DNA from: Anaerolineae bacterium
GTDB lineage: Bacteria; Chloroflexota; Anaerolineae; Promineifilales; Promineifilaceae
Direction: 5' to 3'
Assembly (NCBI GenBank): GCA_028284105.1
Contig: JANQSK010000548.1
Span: 1-16,341 of the forward strand
DNA length: 16,341 nt
A program made the translations under genes and the position numbers. The notes under the pieces are model-generated. The model saw only the letters and a program-made list of their open reading frames with translations. It did no database searches and was not told the DNA's origin. Shown one piece after another: positions 13,913 through 16,341 of this stretch (within the stretch, counting starts at the first letter, position 1; the number at the start of each line of letters is the position of its first letter).

Positions 13913-14054
13913 AGTTCAGACCGATTCTCAACAAGGCAATCAGACCCCCTCCCTAAACTGGCACGAGAAAGCGACTATTTCGGTTTGAATAGGAATATCC
14001 CTTGATTGCCTTTCACTATTCCGAGCAAAAAAGCCACCTATGAGTGGCTTTTTT
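13913..14054 (+). ncRNA. Structured small RNA, copy 2 of a tandem pair
   Basis: About 142 nt and clearly homologous to copy 1, offset 247 bp. Closing helix GUUC (13914-13917) with GAGC (14023-14026), where a U-A pair has become U-G. Long-range helix GGCAAUCAG (13935-13943) with UUGAUUGCC (14002-14010): a G-U pair of copy 1 is G-C here and a G-C pair is G-U. C-rich run CCCCCUCCC (13945-13953); hairpin AAACUG/CGGUUU (13955-13960, 13981-13986); GGAAU/AUUCC (13992-13996, 14018-14022). It ends in a GCCAC/GTGGC terminator (14033-14048) with a T-run whose stem differs from that of copy 1 yet still pairs. Confidence 0.75.
14031..14054 (+). terminator. Terminator of small RNA copy 2
   Basis: AAGCCAC (14031-14037) with GTGGCTT (14044-14050), continuing into TTTT. 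Preceded by a run of A. Confidence 0.85.
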
Positions 14055-14229
14055 GTTAATTATCCATTGCTATTTTCTGATAAAGTAGGCTGCAAAAAAA
14101 TGTGGAAGAATAGTAATCAACATTTAAACAAATGGTAAACTTCGGATAGATTAATCGCTATTTAAAATAAGACTATCTTTATTGATTGGAGTGAATTTCT
14201 ACTATTTATAGATTAAAGAGAAGGTTAAA

Positions 14230-14895
14230 ATGAGCACGAGTGATTTTCAGAATGATTTCATTTTGAATGAATATAACACTTTGCGACAGGAGCTATTAGA
14301 TCTAAGCAGCCGTCAGCTTAATACTCTATCATTAGCTATCACTGTTACGTTGGGTTTAATTGGATTTTCCATTCAATTAGTTTCATCAAGTGACCACCCT
14401 CAGTTTCTTTATTCAGGTTTATTATCTTTATCCCCTTTGATCATTCTTTATTTTGCCGGCCTTCAAATCCAAACACAATCATATACAACAATGAGAATTG
14501 CTTCATTTATAGCCATCAATATTGAAGAAAAGTGGCTACCACATTATCGTGGTTGGGAAACGTGCATGGGTGTCTATCGACGTAAAGGGAAATTAGAAAT
14601 TGGTAAGGGATATGGGTCTAGCATTAGTTGGAAATCTTATCAGTTTGTTGTTCCATTAATTGGGTACATATGTATTGTGATTTCACTAGTTTTTCTGATA
14701 TTAGCCCTAAACCAACAAGCGGGTCCTGAACCTGGTTTCATAATTCTAGTAATTGTTTTATTTTTATTCGTTGTTCTTTGGTCTATTTTCACTAAATCAT
14801 ACTTTCGTATGTTAGCTAATGTATTAAAAGGTGAAGTCTTCGATCAATATTCCGATTTCTGGAAAAATATTGAGAAGGACGAAGCCGACAATTAA
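14230..14895 (+). CDS. Four-TM membrane protein of unknown function
   Basis: 221 residues; ATG at 14230 with GAGAAGG at 14218-14224. An N-terminal amphipathic helix (ILNEYNTLRQELLDLSSRQL) leads into membrane segments near 33-53 and 61-80, a cytoplasmic loop of about 55 residues, then segments near 140-165 and 172-192 and a short charged tail. The EYNxLRQE-helix-plus-TM start is seen in several uncharacterised bacterial families, including membrane effectors linked to nucleotide-signalling defence, but I cannot assign it to one. It converges on the PLD-fold-like membrane protein, with 76 bp between the stops. Confidence 0.75.
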   Translation: MSTSDFQNDFILNEYNTLRQELLDLSSRQLNTLSLAITVTLGLIGFSIQLVSSSDHPQFLYSGLLSLSPLIILYFAGLQIQTQSYTTMRIASFIAINIEEKWLPHYRGWETCMGVYRRKGKLEIGKGYGSSISWKSYQFVVPLIGYICIVISLVFLILALNQQAGPEPGFIILVIVLFLFVVLWSIFTKSYFRMLANVLKGEVFDQYSDFWKNIEKDEADN

Positions 14896-14971
14896 TTAGA
14901 ACTTATTATAAATTGGTTAAGCATCCTAACCTGAAAAACACACAATCTTTGGTTTATTATTTTTACACAAT

Positions 14972-15802
14972 TTATCGCTGGGTATGGTAAGACATATAAT
15001 TCGGCACCTTCGATCCAGGGCCTCTTGTCTGCAATTTATTAGACATTTCATCAATTGTGATGGTAGTGTTCGAATCCCAAATCGCATTAAAGGTCTTGTG
15101 AACCAATATGTCATTCGACTCTGGTGTTTTACCTAATTCTAAGGTCAAACCTGTTGTCGCTCCATTTGGATGCCAATAAATGCCTAGGAGCATCCAATCA
15201 TCTATAGAGTATAGAAGAAAAGGTGGGAGGCAATTATAAAATTTAACTTGAAAGTTTTCTACATCTTGCAAGTTATGTTTTTGGATAATCCATAATAAGT
15301 TATCAAAGGCTTCGAACGGTTTGGTCGGGCTCCAACGCATATCGATAGTTCTTTGCTTGGCAAACTCAGATTGAGGTTGAATCAATAAAATTTGGACATC
15401 AACCCCACGTTTAGCAGCCTCAATCAACGCTGATGGGAGAGGCTTCATTCCTGGGATCCATGTTTGAAATATTTTTATCTGTTCTTTTGATTTTTTTAAC
15501 TTTGAAAAAAAAGACTTTTCTGGAAGCTCGGAATGCAATGATAATAATCCAGATTTAGGAAGTAGAAGGTTTGATTGGAATAGATTTACAGACTGCTGGT
15601 TCATATCCTCATAACGACGGATTAGTGAATTATTGGATTTTAGTAAAATGATTAAAACTCCAATGATGATAGTTGTTGAATCCTTTGTGGATAAAACAAA
15701 ATAATTCAAGAGCATCAAGATTATTAGTACGATGATTTGGATATTTGTTTCTAGGCTTCTTTTAAATTTTATTGACTTAAAAAATGACCAAATATTATGC
15801 AT
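14972..15802 (-). CDS. Membrane-anchored PLD-fold-like protein lacking HKD motif
   Basis: 276 residues; the ATG at 15802 is preceded by a strong AGGAGG (15808-15813). Two membrane helices lie near residues 20-38 and 43-56, followed by a soluble domain. PLPSALIEAAKRGVDVQILL is typical of the strand-helix-strand unit of phospholipase D-fold proteins, and FLLYSIDDWMLLGIYWHP occupies the place where HxKxxxxD would normally stand. His and Lys of the HKD motif are absent, so catalysis by the classical mechanism is unlikely. It may bind a ligand or nucleic acid at the membrane. It resembles in outline the PLD-like domain found fused to some HTH regulators, and an XRE regulator lies divergently 230 bp away. 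Confidence 0.75.
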   Translation of the reverse strand: MHNIWSFFKSIKFKRSLETNIQIIVLIILMLLNYFVLSTKDSTTIIIGVLIILLKSNNSLIRRYEDMNQQSVNLFQSNLLLPKSGLLSLHSELPEKSFFSKLKKSKEQIKIFQTWIPGMKPLPSALIEAAKRGVDVQILLIQPQSEFAKQRTIDMRWSPTKPFEAFDNLLWIIQKHNLQDVENFQVKFYNCLPPFLLYSIDDWMLLGIYWHPNGATTGLTLELGKTPESNDILVHKTFNAIWDSNTTITIDEMSNKLQTRGPGSKVPNYMSYHTQR

Positions 15803-15912
15803 TTGAACCTCCTAATATTTGAATGTTCTATTCAAATTACAATATTTTGAGGCTTGCCTGCTACTGATTTAGAGCAATTTTCGGCTACTCATATTTATGA
15901 AAACGACTTTTT

Positions 15913-15934
15913 GGCTCGTCAAAAATGACGAGCC
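15913..15934. promoter_or_regulatory. Perfect hairpin between divergent genes
   Basis: GGCTCGTCA (15913-15921), four A, then TGACGAGCC (15926-15934): a 9-bp perfect inverted repeat. There is no T-run after it on either strand, so it is not an ordinary terminator. Located between the PLD-like gene and the XRE gene, it may be an operator. Confidence 0.4.
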
Positions 15935-16034
15935 GGCATTGTAAGGGAGCAGAAAACCCTTATTCTCAAAACCTAATCGTTGGTTCCAGCGAAAGAAATT
16001 TTTATTGATTTTGTCAGTATGGAGGGATTACTAA

Positions 16035-16341
16035 ATGCGTCGAGAAAATTTTGGAAAGCTAGTTAGGGCACTTAGAAAAGAGAGGTTTGACCTTGATGGT
16101 ATGCCTTGGACCCAAGATAAATTATGGGAAGAGACAGGGATAAGCAAAAACATTATCAGTAAAATAGAAAGAGGGAAGAAGGCGAATTTTTCTGAAGAAG
16201 AATTAACCTTATTAGCTAAAGCATTTAAATTAACAACAGGTGAACGAAGAGAATTTATCAATGCTTCAAATGGTGTGGACACTAAAAATATGGTGTCCTC
16301 AAGAAATTCACCTGAGGAGTTATTAAAACATTGTCGTAAGG
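16035..16341 (+). CDS. XRE-family regulator, N-terminal part
   Basis: ATG at 16035 after GGAGGG (16021-16026); 102 codons before the window ends, still open. Residues 5-75 form a helix-turn-helix of the XRE/Cro type: FGKLVRALRKERF, WTQDKLWEETGISKNIISKI, ERGKKANFSEEELTLLAKAF. Such proteins often carry a ligand-binding or signalling domain after the HTH; that part is outside the window. It may control the PLD-like gene that diverges from it. Confidence 0.85.
   Translation, partial: MRRENFGKLVRALRKERFDLDGMPWTQDKLWEETGISKNIISKIERGKKANFSEEELTLLAKAFKLTTGERREFINASNGVDTKNMVSSRNSPEELLKHCRK

Noticed and set aside
14916..14934. Bidirectional terminator between the convergent membrane genes (GGTTA/TAACC)
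   Set aside because: Five-pair stem without a T-run on either strand.

Overview
The window reads as accessory DNA of a bacterium, most likely a member of the Chloroflexota. This is an inference: the evidence is death-like effector-associated domains (EAD7 type), proteins combining DUF2637 with a helix-turn-helix, a PIN-like DUF5615 protein and an XRE regulator of the kind common in that phylum. I see no rRNA, tRNA, transposase, integrase or CRISPR array. The central third looks like the replication module of a plasmid or integrated mobile element.

Layout. (1) 26-762, minus: a decayed DUF2637 membrane/HTH gene with a frameshift and two in-frame stops. (2) 1068-3413, plus: a 781-residue protein with an N-terminal EAD7 domain followed by two tandem dynamin-like G domains, the first lacking its G4 motif. 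(3) 3587-3789, minus: a second DUF2637-HTH relic, C-terminal part only. (4) 4184-5365, minus: a second EAD7 protein with an unrecognised helical C-terminus; imperfect direct repeats lie on both sides of it. (5) 5745-5954, minus: a small ribbon-helix-helix-like protein, divergent from the replication genes, with perfect palindromes of 14 and 22 bp between them. (6) 6124-8833, plus: a closely packed cluster of a small unknown protein, a replisome-organiser-like protein carrying in-gene iterons, a small protein resembling helicase-loader N-domains, and a VSR/DUF559-like endonuclease. (7) 9013-9422: a non-coding array of ACGGCCGT-like repeats, mostly 33-35 bp apart. (8) 9533-11714: two membrane proteins of unknown function. 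(9) 12007-12810: the only intact DUF2637-HTH protein. (10) 12811-14060: a strong terminator, a DUF5615 PIN-like protein, and two diverged tandem copies of a ~140-nt structured small RNA, each with its own promoter, conserved pairing and terminator. (11) 14230-15802: a four-TM protein convergent with a membrane-anchored PLD-fold-like protein lacking the HKD motif. (12) 16035-end: an XRE regulator cut by the window edge.

How the genes may work together. EADs are known as homotypic adaptors that link sensor/NTPase proteins to effectors in bacterial conflict systems. Two neighbouring convergent genes sharing the EAD7 domain suggest a GTPase-gated two-protein immunity or self-sacrifice module, with the GTPase as sensor/switch and the 393-residue protein as candidate effector. 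Genes 6124-8833, the two repeat arrays and the ribbon-helix-helix gene look like the replication and copy-control core of the element. The twin small RNAs are the best candidate for an undescribed RNA family here.
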